Origin: JBCBST01 sp039819115
Lineage (GTDB): Bacteria; Bacteroidota; Rhodothermia; Balneolales; Balneolaceae
DNA length: 13,434 nt
NCBI GenBank assembly: GCA_039819115.1
Contig: JBCBST010000092.1
Location: 1 to 13,434 of the forward strand
Direction: 5' to 3'
Below, piece after piece: positions 1 through 8,045 of this stretch (its first letter is position 1; every line of letters begins with the position of its first letter). The notes beneath the pieces are model-generated. The model saw only the letters and a list, made by a program, of their open reading frames with translations, made no database searches and was not told the origin of the DNA. A program made the position numbers and the translations under genes.

Positions 1-1637
1 ATGATCCAATTGGGTTAGACGGTGATTACAGCGGAGAAGCCGATAACACGGATGGCACGAATAGACTTGGAACAACACTGGAGAGATATTCGGTAGATGT
101 TACCGGTACCGGTGCCACGATGACCATAACGATCAGAGTTCAAATGAATTCAGAATTTGAAGAAATTGCATTTGATGACATCCAGGTTACTGGCGAGCAG
201 CTACCTAAAACCATATCTATATCGGGTTCAGAGAATTGGCGACTGATGTCGGCTCCACTTACATCGATGACGTTTAACGATTTGTTGGGGGATATCTGGA
301 CGCAGGGATTCACTGGCGCCGACGCTACATCCGGAACATCAAATGTCTACTCCTATGATGAAACCATTACTACCGGTGATCTGGATGACGGTTTTACAAG
401 TATAACCGATCAATCCGCGACGATGACTCAAGGACAGGGGTATGCCGTATATGTATATTCTGATGATAATGACCATGTTGTTAGTGGTGATGCCGGGTTT
501 CCCAAATCGCTCACTTTCTCTGGTTCATCGCCAACGGTTGATGTAGGACCTGTTTCTGTCACCTTTACCACGAGTGGTACAGCATCCAATGACGGTTGGA
601 ATTTGATGGGTAACCCGTTTGCCAGTGACCTGAATGTTGGGCTTATGGGAATTGAAAACGATTCGAACATCGATAACTTTGCCTACGTCTACAGCGCTTC
701 AACCTCTTCCTATCTTACCCTAGACGCGGCAGCGGCAGATAGTTCTACCGACCAGATTGCGATGGGGCAAGGATTCTTCTTAAAAGCATCATCTGCTACC
801 ACCTATACCTTCCCGTTTGCATCAGTAGGGGATGGAGCGACCCTTCAAAAATCAGTTTCTGCCACGAAACGCAGAGATTTAACCTTCACACTTTCTGATT
901 CAGACAGGGAAGCCGAAGCCACCATCCGGTTCCATACCCATGCAACCTTTGAGAAAGACCCCTATGACGGGTATTACTTACGTCCGTTTGGTAATGACAT
1001 CTTTGGTCTGTTTAGCGTAATGGATTCAGAGTCTTTTGTGTATAATGCATTTCCATACCAAATCGACGGTGAACTAAGTATTCCATTAGATTACATAAAC
1101 AGTGAATCTGGAAGCTTGACCCTTGAATGGGATAATCTTTCTGTGTTCCCATCGGAGTGGGAGTTTACACTCGTCGACAACAATACGGGTTCCCAGGTCG
1201 ATCTTAGGACTGCTAACGAGTATACCTTTGAAGGCTCTGTTAATTCCAATCCTTCTAAGGTTAATCTGGACTCCAATCCTGATCCGGTTGTCTTTAAAGA
1301 CATAGATCATGAGTCACGTTTTACCCTTCTGATTTCTCAAACCACCGTATCCAATGAGGAAGAGGTAACCGTTGAACGGTTTGGCTTAGATCAGAACTAC
1401 CCGAATCCGTTTAACCCTACGACCAACATCCGGTACACGGTACCGAACAGCGGAATGGTGAACGTATCGATCTACAATGTGATGGGGCAAAAGGTAGCTA
1501 CCCTGGTAAACAGCACCCAAAGCGCGGGTACCTACACCGCCACGTGGAATGCGGCTAATAGCGCCAGCGGGATTTACTACTACCGCCTGGAAAGCGCCGG
1601 TCAGTCCATTACCCGTCAAATGACCCTCATCAAATAG
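1..1637 (+). CDS. T9SS type A sorting domain surface/secreted protein, 5' end outside window
   Basis: The frame is open from base 3 with no stop, so the ATG at 120 is internal and the gene starts before the window; about 544 residues are visible. The first ~62 residues end in EEIAFDDIQVTG, like the last strands of the jelly-roll domains found near lamin-tail/extracellular nuclease proteins (similarity by eye only). Next comes a beta-rich module (about bases 210-840) with paired NWRLMSAPL and GWNLMGNPF motifs and GQGFFLKASS; the protein encoded at 8148-11228 has the same module. The last ~85 residues (from about 1381) are a T9SS type A sorting domain: QNYPNPFNPTT, then VATLVNS, GIYYYRLES and a terminal TLIK. 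Such tails direct export across the outer membrane by T9SS and are usually cleaved with surface attachment or release. The stop lies 79 bases before the PID-CTERM gene, suggesting one transcript. The function of the N-terminal part is unknown. Confidence 0.93.
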   Translation, partial: DPIGLDGDYSGEADNTDGTNRLGTTLERYSVDVTGTGATMTITIRVQMNSEFEEIAFDDIQVTGEQLPKTISISGSENWRLMSAPLTSMTFNDLLGDIWTQGFTGADATSGTSNVYSYDETITTGDLDDGFTSITDQSATMTQGQGYAVYVYSDDNDHVVSGDAGFPKSLTFSGSSPTVDVGPVSVTFTTSGTASNDGWNLMGNPFASDLNVGLMGIENDSNIDNFAYVYSASTSSYLTLDAAAADSSTDQIAMGQGFFLKASSATTYTFPFASVGDGATLQKSVSATKRRDLTFTLSDSDREAEATIRFHTHATFEKDPYDGYYLRPFGNDIFGLFSVMDSESFVYNAFPYQIDGELSIPLDYINSESGSLTLEWDNLSVFPSEWEFTLVDNNTGSQVDLRTANEYTFEGSVNSNPSKVNLDSNPDPVVFKDIDHESRFTLLISQTTVSNEEEVTVERFGLDQNYPNPFNPTTNIRYTVPNSGMVNVSIYNVMGQKVATLVNSTQSAGTYTATWNAANSASGIYYYRLESAGQSITRQMTLIK

Positions 1638-1651
1638 AACAACCAGTGTTT

Positions 1652-1695
1652 TGAGTTATGAAAGGTGGGACCCATCTCATCTTTTTCATAACTCA
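1652..1695. repeat. 12-bp perfect inverted repeat with TGAGTTAT core, between T9SS gene and PID-CTERM gene
   Basis: TGAGTTATGAAA at 1652-1663 is mirrored exactly by TTTCATAACTCA at 1684-1695, with 20 bases between. No T-run follows on either strand, so it is a poor terminator. Its outer half-site is the same as the palindromes upstream of the Fic gene at 2159-2232. It may be an operator or an mRNA hairpin that shapes expression of the small downstream gene. The role is inferred. Confidence 0.5.
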
Positions 1696-1716
1696 TTACC
1701 GCTATATCAAAATATT

Positions 1717-1899
1717 ATGAAAACACGCATTCTATTTACTCTTACACTGATGGCGGCCTTTGTGGCCGAAGTAGCCCAGGCTCAACCTGCTCTGCCTGGT
1801 GCTCCGACACAGGCCCCGATTGATGGGGGATTAGGGTTACTTGCCGCTGCCGGTGGGGTCTACGCTTATCGAAAATTGAAAGGAAAAACTTCCCATTGA
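1717..1899 (+). CDS. PID-CTERM-type sorting domain microprotein (60 aa)
   Basis: The start at 1717 gives a clean signal peptide (MKTR, hydrophobic core about residues 5-17, cleavage likely after AQA at 22). A TTG 66 bases upstream in the same frame would prepend a charged, non-signal sequence and lies in the inverted repeat, so I reject it. The mature part is tiny: a Pro/Gln-rich linker QPALPGAPTQ, then PIDGGLGLLAAAGG (34-47) and the basic end YRKLKGK. This order (short motif, hydrophobic helix, positive tail) is that of C-terminal sorting/anchor signals, and the motif matches what I recognise as the PID-CTERM class of Bacteroidota. Almost nothing is left besides targeting and anchor. It follows the T9SS gene by 79 bases, and its paralogue at 11263 sits in the same position. 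Forty-six of 47 bases over the motif are identical between the two. The biochemical role is unknown. Confidence 0.85.
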   Translation: MKTRILFTLTLMAAFVAEVAQAQPALPGAPTQAPIDGGLGLLAAAGGVYAYRKLKGKTSH

Positions 1900-1940
1900 A
1901 CTGCTAGTGATGCAATCCTAAAAAGCAAAACCTTCATGTT

Positions 1941-1960
1941 CCAGCCTATGATAGGGCTGG
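1941..1960 (+). terminator. Possible terminator hairpin after the PID-CTERM gene
   Basis: CCAGCC (1941-1946) pairs with GGCTGG (1955-1960) around a loop of about 8 bases, 41 bases after the stop of the small gene. Only a short T-tract follows (TACTTTTG), so termination here would be weak. The stronger candidate is at 2060-2092. Confidence 0.35.
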
Positions 1961-2059
1961 TACTTTTGTACATCGTGTTACCTATCGGAAGTCTCTATGG
2001 ATACGTGATCTTAACAACCCTAAAGTTAAGGTGAACACATGTTCCTTAATATACAAGAT

Positions 2060-2092
2060 AAGAGGTCACCCCTGAACGGGTGGCTTTTTTTT
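2060..2092 (+). terminator. Rho-independent terminator
   Basis: GTCACCC (2065-2071) pairs with GGGTGGC (2078-2084) around a 6-base loop and is followed directly by eight T (2085-2092). The A-rich left flank can also pair with the T-run, as in many strong terminators. It probably ends the transcript of the T9SS/PID-CTERM cassette and insulates the Fic promoter that follows. Between 1900 and 2150 I also see a minor inverted repeat (CTTAAC 2010-2015 / GTTAAG 2025-2030) and no gene. Confidence 0.7.
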
Positions 2093-2144
2093 GGTAATTC
2101 CTTCGCCAAGGGATTTCGTCTGACCCATATAAGACCATGCTCCA

Positions 2145-2153
2145 TAACATTTG
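2145..2153 (+). promoter_or_regulatory. Candidate -7 promoter element of the Fic gene
   Basis: TAACATTTG resembles the Bacteroidota -7 consensus TAnnTTTG, with one extra spacer base. It lies just before the first palindrome, so transcription would start about where that palindrome begins. This is a weak call from motif resemblance and position alone. Confidence 0.3.
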
Positions 2154-2158
2154 GCGGC

Positions 2159-2186
2159 GAGTTATAGAAATGGTTTTTATAACTCA
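2159..2186. promoter_or_regulatory. Operator-like palindrome 1 upstream of Fic gene
   Basis: GAGTTATA (2159-2166) is mirrored by TATAACTC (2178-2185) with an 11-base spacer. The left half continues as GAGTTATAGAAA, exactly as in the second copy 45 bases downstream, and both copies end in TATAACTCAT. Two copies of the same spaced dyad directly before a gene for a protein with a DNA-binding domain suggest autoregulation. Confidence 0.65.
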
Positions 2187-2201
2187 TTTTTATGCATTAT
2201 C

Positions 2202-2232
2202 ATGAGTTATAGAAAGAGATCTTATAACTCAT
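2202..2232. promoter_or_regulatory. Operator-like palindrome 2 overlapping the Fic start codon
   Basis: ATGAGTTATA (2202-2211) is mirrored perfectly by TATAACTCAT (2223-2232), again with an 11-base spacer. The right arm contains the first two bases of the ATG at 2231. A protein bound here would block the start region, and the same dyad in mRNA could fold over the initiation site. A weak purine-rich stretch AAAGAGA between the arms is the only ribosome-binding-site-like sequence. Confidence 0.7.
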
Positions 2233-3355
2233 GACATGGAATTGGCAACATAAAGACTGGCCGCAGTTTATCTATTCTGAAGAAGATTTTCGAGACTATG
2301 AGCGTGTATTTATTAGTGGCGCTGGTGTCACTCTGGGGAGCGTCAGACATGTTGCCAGGGATGACTATGATGCATTAAAGATCAATTTGATTAGCGATGA
2401 AGCATATAAAACCTCAGAGATTGAAGGTGAAATTTTGAACCGTCAATCCCTCCAGTCTTCAATTAAAAAGCAGTTCGGACTTCAAACGGACTATAGGAAA
2501 ATTCCACCAGCTGAGCAGGGAATTGCAGAGATGATGGTTGATCTGTACCGGAATTATGCTGAGCCATTAAGTGATCAAACATTATGCTCCTGGCATAGGA
2601 TGCTTATGAACGGACATAGAGACCTTGAGTATATTGGAGATTACCGTGAACATGATGATCCGATGCAAATTGTCTCCGGTTCCATTGATCGGCCAAAAGT
2701 CCATTTTGAAGCCCCGCCATCAAAACAGGTAAAACCTGAAATAAAGCAGTTTATCCGATGGTTTAATACGACCTCATTCGGGGGAAGGAATCAGCTACCT
2801 GTATTGTTACGTTCAGGTATTGCACATCTTTATTTTGAAAGCATTCACCCTTTTGAAGATGGCAATGGACGAATTGGACGCGCCATATCTGAAAAGGCTC
2901 TTTCTCAATACTTCGGGCGCCCAACATTGATTGCAATCTCTTCAGCCATACAGAACAATCGTAAGGCCTATTATCAGGCATTGCATGATGTTTCTGTCAG
3001 TCTACATATATCGCAGTGGCTTCATTATTTTTGTGAAATGGTTCTCGAGGCACAGGCACGCACCCAAAGTGTTATTGATTTCCTGGTTGAAAAGGGAAAA
3101 TTCTACCAGTATTACAATGGGCAATTCAATGAGCGACAAAGGAAAGTCATAAAGCGCATTTTTGAGGAAGGAATCTCAGGCTTTAAGGGTGGGTTGAGCG
3201 CAGAAAACTATCTATCCATTACCGGTACAACCAGAGCTACGGCTACCCGGGATTTACAAAAGCTGGTTGAGATTGGAGCATTCAAAAGAAAGGGAGAACT
3301 TCGTTATACACGCTATTATCTAAATATTGATCATCCTTCAGTCAATACAGACTAG
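2231..3355 (+). CDS. Fic family protein (AMP-transferase) with N-terminal inhibitory helix and C-terminal winged helix
   Basis: The 374-residue length is usual for Fic proteins with a DUF4172-type N-terminus (WNWQHKDWPQF opening). Residues 61-66, TSEIEG, fit the inhibitory motif [S/T]xxxE[G/N], placing it in class II (inhibitory helix in the same chain, N-terminal to the core). The core carries the complete catalytic motif HPFEDGNGRIGR at 206-217, with His206 as the expected base and the GNGR loop for nucleotide phosphates. Such enzymes usually transfer AMP from ATP to a hydroxyl side chain of a target protein; the target here is unknown. Residues about 300-366 look like a winged helix-turn-helix (YLSITGTTRATATRDLQKLV), so it may bind DNA, most plausibly the two palindromes at its own start. 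All motif residues are present, so it is probably active and self-inhibited. It is monocistronic and converges with the next gene after 61 bases, with no clear terminator between. Confidence 0.93.
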   Translation: MTWNWQHKDWPQFIYSEEDFRDYERVFISGAGVTLGSVRHVARDDYDALKINLISDEAYKTSEIEGEILNRQSLQSSIKKQFGLQTDYRKIPPAEQGIAEMMVDLYRNYAEPLSDQTLCSWHRMLMNGHRDLEYIGDYREHDDPMQIVSGSIDRPKVHFEAPPSKQVKPEIKQFIRWFNTTSFGGRNQLPVLLRSGIAHLYFESIHPFEDGNGRIGRAISEKALSQYFGRPTLIAISSAIQNNRKAYYQALHDVSVSLHISQWLHYFCEMVLEAQARTQSVIDFLVEKGKFYQYYNGQFNERQRKVIKRIFEEGISGFKGGLSAENYLSITGTTRATATRDLQKLVEIGAFKRKGELRYTRYYLNIDHPSVNTD

Positions 3356-3416
3356 GTAATGTTATACAAGCAATGTTCGGGTTTTCGATGCATCTTTCTC
3401 TTTATCAGGCTACGCA

Positions 3417-6400
3417 TTAATCACTAAAATACTCAGATGGTGATTTACCGTACACTCTCTTGAATGCTTTTGAAAAATAGGGGAGGTGCTTATATCCAAC
3501 CGCTAAAGCCACTTCTGAAATGTTTAAACCCTCCTCTTGCACCAGTTTAATGGCCTCTTCTAGTCGAAGAGAAGTAATCGTTTGGTTGATGGTGGTGGTA
3601 CTTTCCTTTTTCCAATTTCTGTACAGCGAAGTGGGGCTCATAGATAGGGCATTTGCGATAAGCTCAACATTAAGATCCGGATTGCCCAGGTGCCGTTGAA
3701 TAATTTCGTACACCTCCTTTTTCAATCCGCTTAGTTCTTCTTTTACACCTTGCCCCAATGCATGTTCTCTGCGGAGTAATACTTTAATTTGGGTAAGCAG
3801 AATATTGTTGCGAACCGGTTTAGACAGGTAAATATCTGCGCCGAGATTAAGGCCGGTCTCTATATCAGCGGCGCTATCCTTGGCACTTAAAAAGATGAAG
3901 GGGATGTTTTTGTACGTCTCCAGATTTCGAATGGCCCGCATCATGTCGTAGCCGTTCATTTCGGGCATCATGATATCAGAAACAATGATGTCGGGCTTGA
4001 AGGTATCCAACGCATCCAATCCTTCTTTCCCATTGGTAGCAACCATTATGTCATATTCGGATGCGATAACGGACCGTAAGTAGATTCTGAAGTCCTCGTT
4101 ATCTTCAACCAGAAGTACTTTTTTCTGGGATCTGCTTTTGGCATGTAAGCCTGAAACGGGTTCAGGCACATGAGCTACTTGCTCAACCCTGGCTTTTGCA
4201 TCGGGTACTTCAAGTAAAGTATGGTTGATGATATCGCTTGAAGAAATATGGGCGGTTCCTTTTTTGAGTACGACCGAAAAAGTAGATCCTTCTCCTTCTG
4301 TGGATGTTACCGAGATCGATCCTCCCATTCGCTCGGTTAACCCCTTCACGAGTGCTAAACCAATTCCGGTTCCCTCAGAGACCGAAATGGAAGAGCTTCC
4401 CTGGTAGTAGGAGTCAAAAATGCGCGGCAGTTCATGATGCGGGATTCCCGTTCCGGTATCTGTAAAATGCACCATCACTTCGTGCTCTTGTTCTTCAAAC
4501 AAAACCGTAATGGTACCCTGGTTGGAGGTGAATTTGAGCGCATTGCTCAGGAGATTAGAACAAATATGGTTCCAGGCACCACGATCCACACATACAGCAC
4601 TAAGCCGGTTGTGCGGACTGATTTCAAACCTGATTTCCTTTTTTGAAAAAGCGTGTTCGAACTGGGCCGCAATCTGAGCGGTAAATTGCTGTATGTTGGT
4701 AGGTTCGAATGATAACGTAAGCTCTCCGGAACTCAGCTTCGAAACATCTAACAGCTGATTAACCAGGCTTTTTAGCCGATGCGCATTGCGTGCCATTAAT
4801 GCCAGGGAATCTTTATTCCCGTTCACTTCTACGGGACTGTTTTCCAGCATATCCTCCAGCGGGTTCAGGATAAGTGACAAGGGAGTACGAAGTTCATGCG
4901 TGAAATTGGTAAAGAACTTCGATTTGAATTCGTCCAGTTCTTTGATGTGCTCCAGGGCTTCTTCTGTTTTTTCTTTTTCCTGCTGTAATTCCTGCGTTCT
5001 TTCTTGTACGACCCGGTTCAGGTGCATTTCTCTTCGGCTGGATCGTACCAGTGCTATGTTCAAGCCAAGCATGAAAAGTCCAATAACACTTATTGTGATC
5101 AGCAACCAAAACCATATGGTTTCTATAAAAAGAGGACGTTTATTGATGATCAGCCGGGTTTCTGCATACGATTGATCACCAGCTGATTTCCCTCTTAACA
5201 GAAGGGTGTGATCGCCTGCTGGTAGCTTGGTAAAAATAGCCGTGCGATCCGTTCCTGCTTTCTGCCAATCCTGGTTTACCCCTTCCATTTTGTATTCAAG
5301 CACGAGTTTCCGGGGTGCAACAAAGGTAGGAAGAGTGATTTTGAATTGGATATCCGCTGCATGTTTTGGCAGAACAATGCGATCATTCTCCGAAACCGAA
5401 AATGAGGTGTCGCTATAACTTACCGTTTCCAGTACGGGCGAAATAAGAGAAGTCTGATCACTGTTTATATGCCACTCTGGTCGGGTATACACCATACCTG
5501 CCTGATTTGGGAAGAGTAGCTTTCCATCAGAAGTGAGTACCCCGGCATGTTGTACGCCACCATTTCCTTCTGCATTTTCCAAACCATCGTCTTCTCCGAA
5601 GCTTTGTATGGGTAGCTCAGAAGCCGTTCCATCCATGTACGCATGTAAGGCTGCTTTGGGTAAACGCATGATCCCTTTATTAGAGTTAATCCAGAAGTAT
5701 CCTAACCCATCATCTATGATTCGATGCAACGAGTTATCGATGAGCCCGTCGGAAGCATTCACGGTTTTGATTTCCAGTACCCGGTAGTTCTCATCCAAAC
5801 GTACCCGGTTTAATCCTTTGTCTTCTGTGGCTACCCAAAGTGTTTCCGCTGAGGCAACGTGCACATCCCGCACCCGGTTACTGGTCAATCCGTCATCAAC
5901 GGTTATGGTATGAACCTCACCTGAATCAAGAAGCAATACAATCCCTCTTCCGAGGGTATAAATGGCTAAGTCACCCGTGTTGCCTACATCCTTTATCCCT
6001 ATAACATTGCTGATACCCTTGCCTTCAACTCCTGATAAACGATCTTGTTCTAACAGAAATAAACCCTCGTCTTTTCCAACCCAAAAACGTCCCCTGTTAT
6101 CTTCGTGTATTGCATGTATCCGTCCGGAAGAAGGAGTACGATGTACACGTTCCCAGGTATCCTCTTCGTACTTCCACAGCTCGTTGTTTCCCGTATAGAT
6201 TGCCCCCTGTTCAGAGGCATAGATGGGTCGGAAATAATTCCCCGATAAGGTACTATTTGCTGGTGTCCAGTTTGTAATGCCAGTATCATTCAGGCGAAAT
6301 ATCTGTTGTTCAAAACTGGTTGCCCAGATAGTACCCAGGGCGTCTTCGGTAACTCCGTATACGTTTTTAAGCCCCGGGAACAGGTTATTTCCGATCGTGG

Positions 6401-7505
6401 CCATTTTCTTTGGAGTAATCTGATACATCCCATCGCCATTCGTTGCTACCCAAACGGAACCCTCTTTGTCACCTGTTAAAAAGGGAATGCTGGAATCGAT
6501 CTCAAGTACCTTTTTTCCATTAATAGAAACAGCGTTTTGAAACATTGTGACGACCCGGTCTTTTATATGTATCCAGGTATTGTCTTCAAAGTAGTCTTCG
6601 CCTTCCGCGGTTTGCTGGGTTAAACGGAAGGTGCCATTCAATCGGTTGAAAGAGAGGTAGCCAATAGATGTACTGAGTAACAGTTCATCTTTACTTAATT
6701 CCTTGACGTCCCAAAAAGATACTCCTGGAGAACCCCTATAGGTATGAAGGGTTTGTTCTGTTCCCTGGGTTATTTCCAGGAGCTGGCTATTATTACCAAG
6801 AATCCACAGGGTATTATCGCGGGTCAGAACAGCATTAAAAGCATCTTTTACGGGCATTAATGGGGCTTCAGCATTGACAAGCGGTGTCGTTATCCCGTTT
6901 TTTAATGTGTAATAGCCATCTTCCAGGAAAAGATGAATCGTTTCCTTTCCAATGTTAAAGCTATTCAGTAACCCAGTGCGGCTCCGTTCATCTCCATAGG
7001 GCTCAAATACCAGTAAGCTATCTGTTTGAGCAAATAGTCCCTGGTTGGTCGTGATCAGTGCCCGTCCATCCGGCAGGGCACTCAACTTATTTACGTGCAG
7101 ATGGCGATAGTCCTCTTTCTGCTGAAACCACTGTACGGCACCATGCTCCAGTACATACAGATTTTTCCCGGTGTCAGAAAACCATAGCTGGTCATTGAAT
7201 TCCGACATCCAAAGAATTCGGTTACTCTGCATGTTCGGGGAGTTCGACGTATTGAATACGACAAATCGATCCCCATCAAACCGAACTAACCCATCGTTTG
7301 AAGCAATGTAGATATATCCATCAGAATGATGGACGATGTGATTGATAGAATTTAGTGGAAGCCCATCTTCTACCGTAAAATTGCGAATATGGTACGTATC
7401 GGAGACTTCTTCCCAGCTAAACGGAACCGATTGTTGTTGAAAAGCCGAAACAGGCATACTCAGTCCGACAAAGAGCATCAGTACGAGACCCGTGATAGCT
7501 TTCAT
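3417..7505 (-). CDS. Hybrid two-component system sensor/regulator (reg_prop, Y_Y_Y, histidine kinase, receiver, AraC)
   Basis: A 1362-residue single-chain signalling protein. It has a signal peptide (1-21, ending VSAFQ), a sensor propeller with repeated reg_prop-like units (e.g. DGLPLNSINHI at 48, DGLTSNRVRDV at 538, DGLIDNSLHRI at 586) over about 40-680, a Y_Y_Y-like domain (about 705-792) and a membrane segment (about 796-820). Inside the cell come a coiled coil, a HisKA domain with His870 in FTHELRTP, an ATPase domain (N988, DTGTG at 1016, GTGIGL at 1045), a receiver (D1135, phosphoacceptor D1177 in SDIMMPEMNG, S1207, K1229) and a C-terminal AraC-type helix-turn-helix (about 1265-1360). 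All key residues are present. In the family, a periplasmic ligand, often a glycan fragment, triggers phosphorelay and activates nearby genes. No SusC/SusD pair is in view; the divergent neighbour encodes a T9SS propeller protein, the likely target. The start at 7505 gives the signal peptide. Confidence 0.96.
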   Translation of the reverse strand: MKAITGLVLMLFVGLSMPVSAFQQQSVPFSWEEVSDTYHIRNFTVEDGLPLNSINHIVHHSDGYIYIASNDGLVRFDGDRFVVFNTSNSPNMQSNRILWMSEFNDQLWFSDTGKNLYVLEHGAVQWFQQKEDYRHLHVNKLSALPDGRALITTNQGLFAQTDSLLVFEPYGDERSRTGLLNSFNIGKETIHLFLEDGYYTLKNGITTPLVNAEAPLMPVKDAFNAVLTRDNTLWILGNNSQLLEITQGTEQTLHTYRGSPGVSFWDVKELSKDELLLSTSIGYLSFNRLNGTFRLTQQTAEGEDYFEDNTWIHIKDRVVTMFQNAVSINGKKVLEIDSSIPFLTGDKEGSVWVATNGDGMYQITPKKMATIGNNLFPGLKNVYGVTEDALGTIWATSFEQQIFRLNDTGITNWTPANSTLSGNYFRPIYASEQGAIYTGNNELWKYEEDTWERVHRTPSSGRIHAIHEDNRGRFWVGKDEGLFLLEQDRLSGVEGKGISNVIGIKDVGNTGDLAIYTLGRGIVLLLDSGEVHTITVDDGLTSNRVRDVHVASAETLWVATEDKGLNRVRLDENYRVLEIKTVNASDGLIDNSLHRIIDDGLGYFWINSNKGIMRLPKAALHAYMDGTASELPIQSFGEDDGLENAEGNGGVQHAGVLTSDGKLLFPNQAGMVYTRPEWHINSDQTSLISPVLETVSYSDTSFSVSENDRIVLPKHAADIQFKITLPTFVAPRKLVLEYKMEGVNQDWQKAGTDRTAIFTKLPAGDHTLLLRGKSAGDQSYAETRLIINKRPLFIETIWFWLLITISVIGLFMLGLNIALVRSSRREMHLNRVVQERTQELQQEKEKTEEALEHIKELDEFKSKFFTNFTHELRTPLSLILNPLEDMLENSPVEVNGNKDSLALMARNAHRLKSLVNQLLDVSKLSSGELTLSFEPTNIQQFTAQIAAQFEHAFSKKEIRFEISPHNRLSAVCVDRGAWNHICSNLLSNALKFTSNQGTITVLFEEQEHEVMVHFTDTGTGIPHHELPRIFDSYYQGSSSISVSEGTGIGLALVKGLTERMGGSISVTSTEGEGSTFSVVLKKGTAHISSSDIINHTLLEVPDAKARVEQVAHVPEPVSGLHAKSRSQKKVLLVEDNEDFRIYLRSVIASEYDIMVATNGKEGLDALDTFKPDIIVSDIMMPEMNGYDMMRAIRNLETYKNIPFIFLSAKDSAADIETGLNLGADIYLSKPVRNNILLTQIKVLLRREHALGQGVKEELSGLKKEVYEIIQRHLGNPDLNVELIANALSMSPTSLYRNWKKESTTTINQTITSLRLEEAIKLVQEEGLNISEVALAVGYKHLPYFSKAFKRVYGKSPSEYFSD

Positions 7506-7514
7506 ACAAAAAAG

Positions 7515-7553
7515 TGGTAGGATAGATTAAACAACTGGCAGAATAGTGTAAGC
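7515..7553. promoter_or_regulatory. Candidate operator for the hybrid regulator, next to its own start
   Basis: Two direct half-sites, TGGTAGGATA (7515-7524) and TGGCAGAATA (7536-7545), match at 8 of 10 positions and lie exactly 21 bp apart, the spacing of AraC-family half-sites such as araI1/araI2. The region 7530-7553 matches 8061-8084 at 20 of 24 positions. The left half-site is 10 bp before the hybrid regulator's start and the right one is 81 bp before the ATG at 7617, so it could serve both directions. Confidence 0.55.
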
Positions 7554-7616
7554 ATAACATAAGCTGGTTTTGGTATGCTTAGTGATTAGAAATCATTAAC
7601 ACCAATTCCATACTGA

Positions 7617-7844
7617 ATGAATACGTTAGCTGTACAAACCCGGTGTTGTGTGTGTAATAAGGAAGTACACAAACGGTCCCCTTTTGCGAATCCGAAGGCG
7701 GTTCACATCGTTGGAGATTCCATTTCAAACCAACCCATCTGCAAGCACTGTGTTGCTCATATAAACAGAAAAGCCTCCCGGAGATTAACTATATCGGATG
7801 GATGGTTCTATGTAAGGAATATGCTCCGTTCACTCACGCGGTAA
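7617..7844 (+). CDS. Small zinc-ribbon-like protein (75 aa), or start of a decayed cassette gene
   Basis: The encoded protein has two CxxC knuckles (C10/C13 and C42/C45, in RCCVCNK and ICKHC) and a basic tail, as in small zinc ribbons. It has no signal peptide and matches no family I can name. Its upstream region aligns with that of the gene at 8148: both ATGs lie 81 bp after the matching half-site, and the first residues also resemble each other (MNTLAVQTRCCVC and MNSIATKCIDC, then HKRS and HKNKS). It may therefore be a real short gene sharing a duplicated promoter and leader, or the surviving 5' end of a deleted T9SS gene, since a PID-CTERM relic follows directly. The four well-placed cysteines favour some function; the context favours decay. 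No terminator is visible after it. Confidence 0.45.
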   Translation: MNTLAVQTRCCVCNKEVHKRSPFANPKAVHIVGDSISNQPICKHCVAHINRKASRRLTISDGWFYVRNMLRSLTR

Positions 7845-7873
7845 TATGCAACATCCTACCACCCGCTGTTTGA

Positions 7874-7992
7874 GCCTCATCAGCTTATCCCGTGCTTCCT
7901 TCCCAGGCCCCGGATTAACTGTAGCTGCAAGTGGTGTATATGCGGTAAATAAAAAAGTTGGAGATCGGAAAAAGGATATCGCGAATCTCTAA
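7874..7992 (+). pseudogene. Decayed PID-CTERM microprotein gene
   Basis: The stretch aligns with both intact PID-CTERM genes. In one frame, 7874-7912 reads ASSAYPVLPSQAP (compare AQAQPALPGAPTQAP), then hits a stop at 7916. In the next frame, 7911-7992 reads GLTVAASGVYAVNKK (compare GLGLLAAAGGVYAYRK) with a basic end and TAA. At base level, CCCAGGCCCC is kept, followed by loss of about 10 bases (the part coding for PIDGG) and a further 6. The first loss shifts the frame and removes the defining motif. An ATG at 7846 gives an unbroken 48-codon frame through the second half, so a short product is possible but would lack both signal peptide and PID motif. Confidence 0.6.
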
Positions 7993-8045
7993 AAACGCCT
8001 CGGCAATTCCAGAGTCATTCTAAAAAGTACCTCTCAATGCTCTTC

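Noticed and set aside
1651..1716. TTG start giving an 82-residue version of the first PID-CTERM protein
   Set aside because: The extra residues (MSYERWDPSHLF) would precede and spoil a normal signal peptide, and the stretch is an inverted repeat. The ATG at 1717 is far better.
4225..6289. Several 60-129 codon frames opposite or out of frame with the hybrid regulator gene
   Set aside because: The regulator is a complete, domain-rich protein across this region; the other frames show no recognisable motif and are shadows.
7993..8045. Search for a terminator or small gene after the PID-CTERM relic
   Set aside because: No stem followed by T and no frame of note was found; the stretch looks like plain spacer before the candidate operator.
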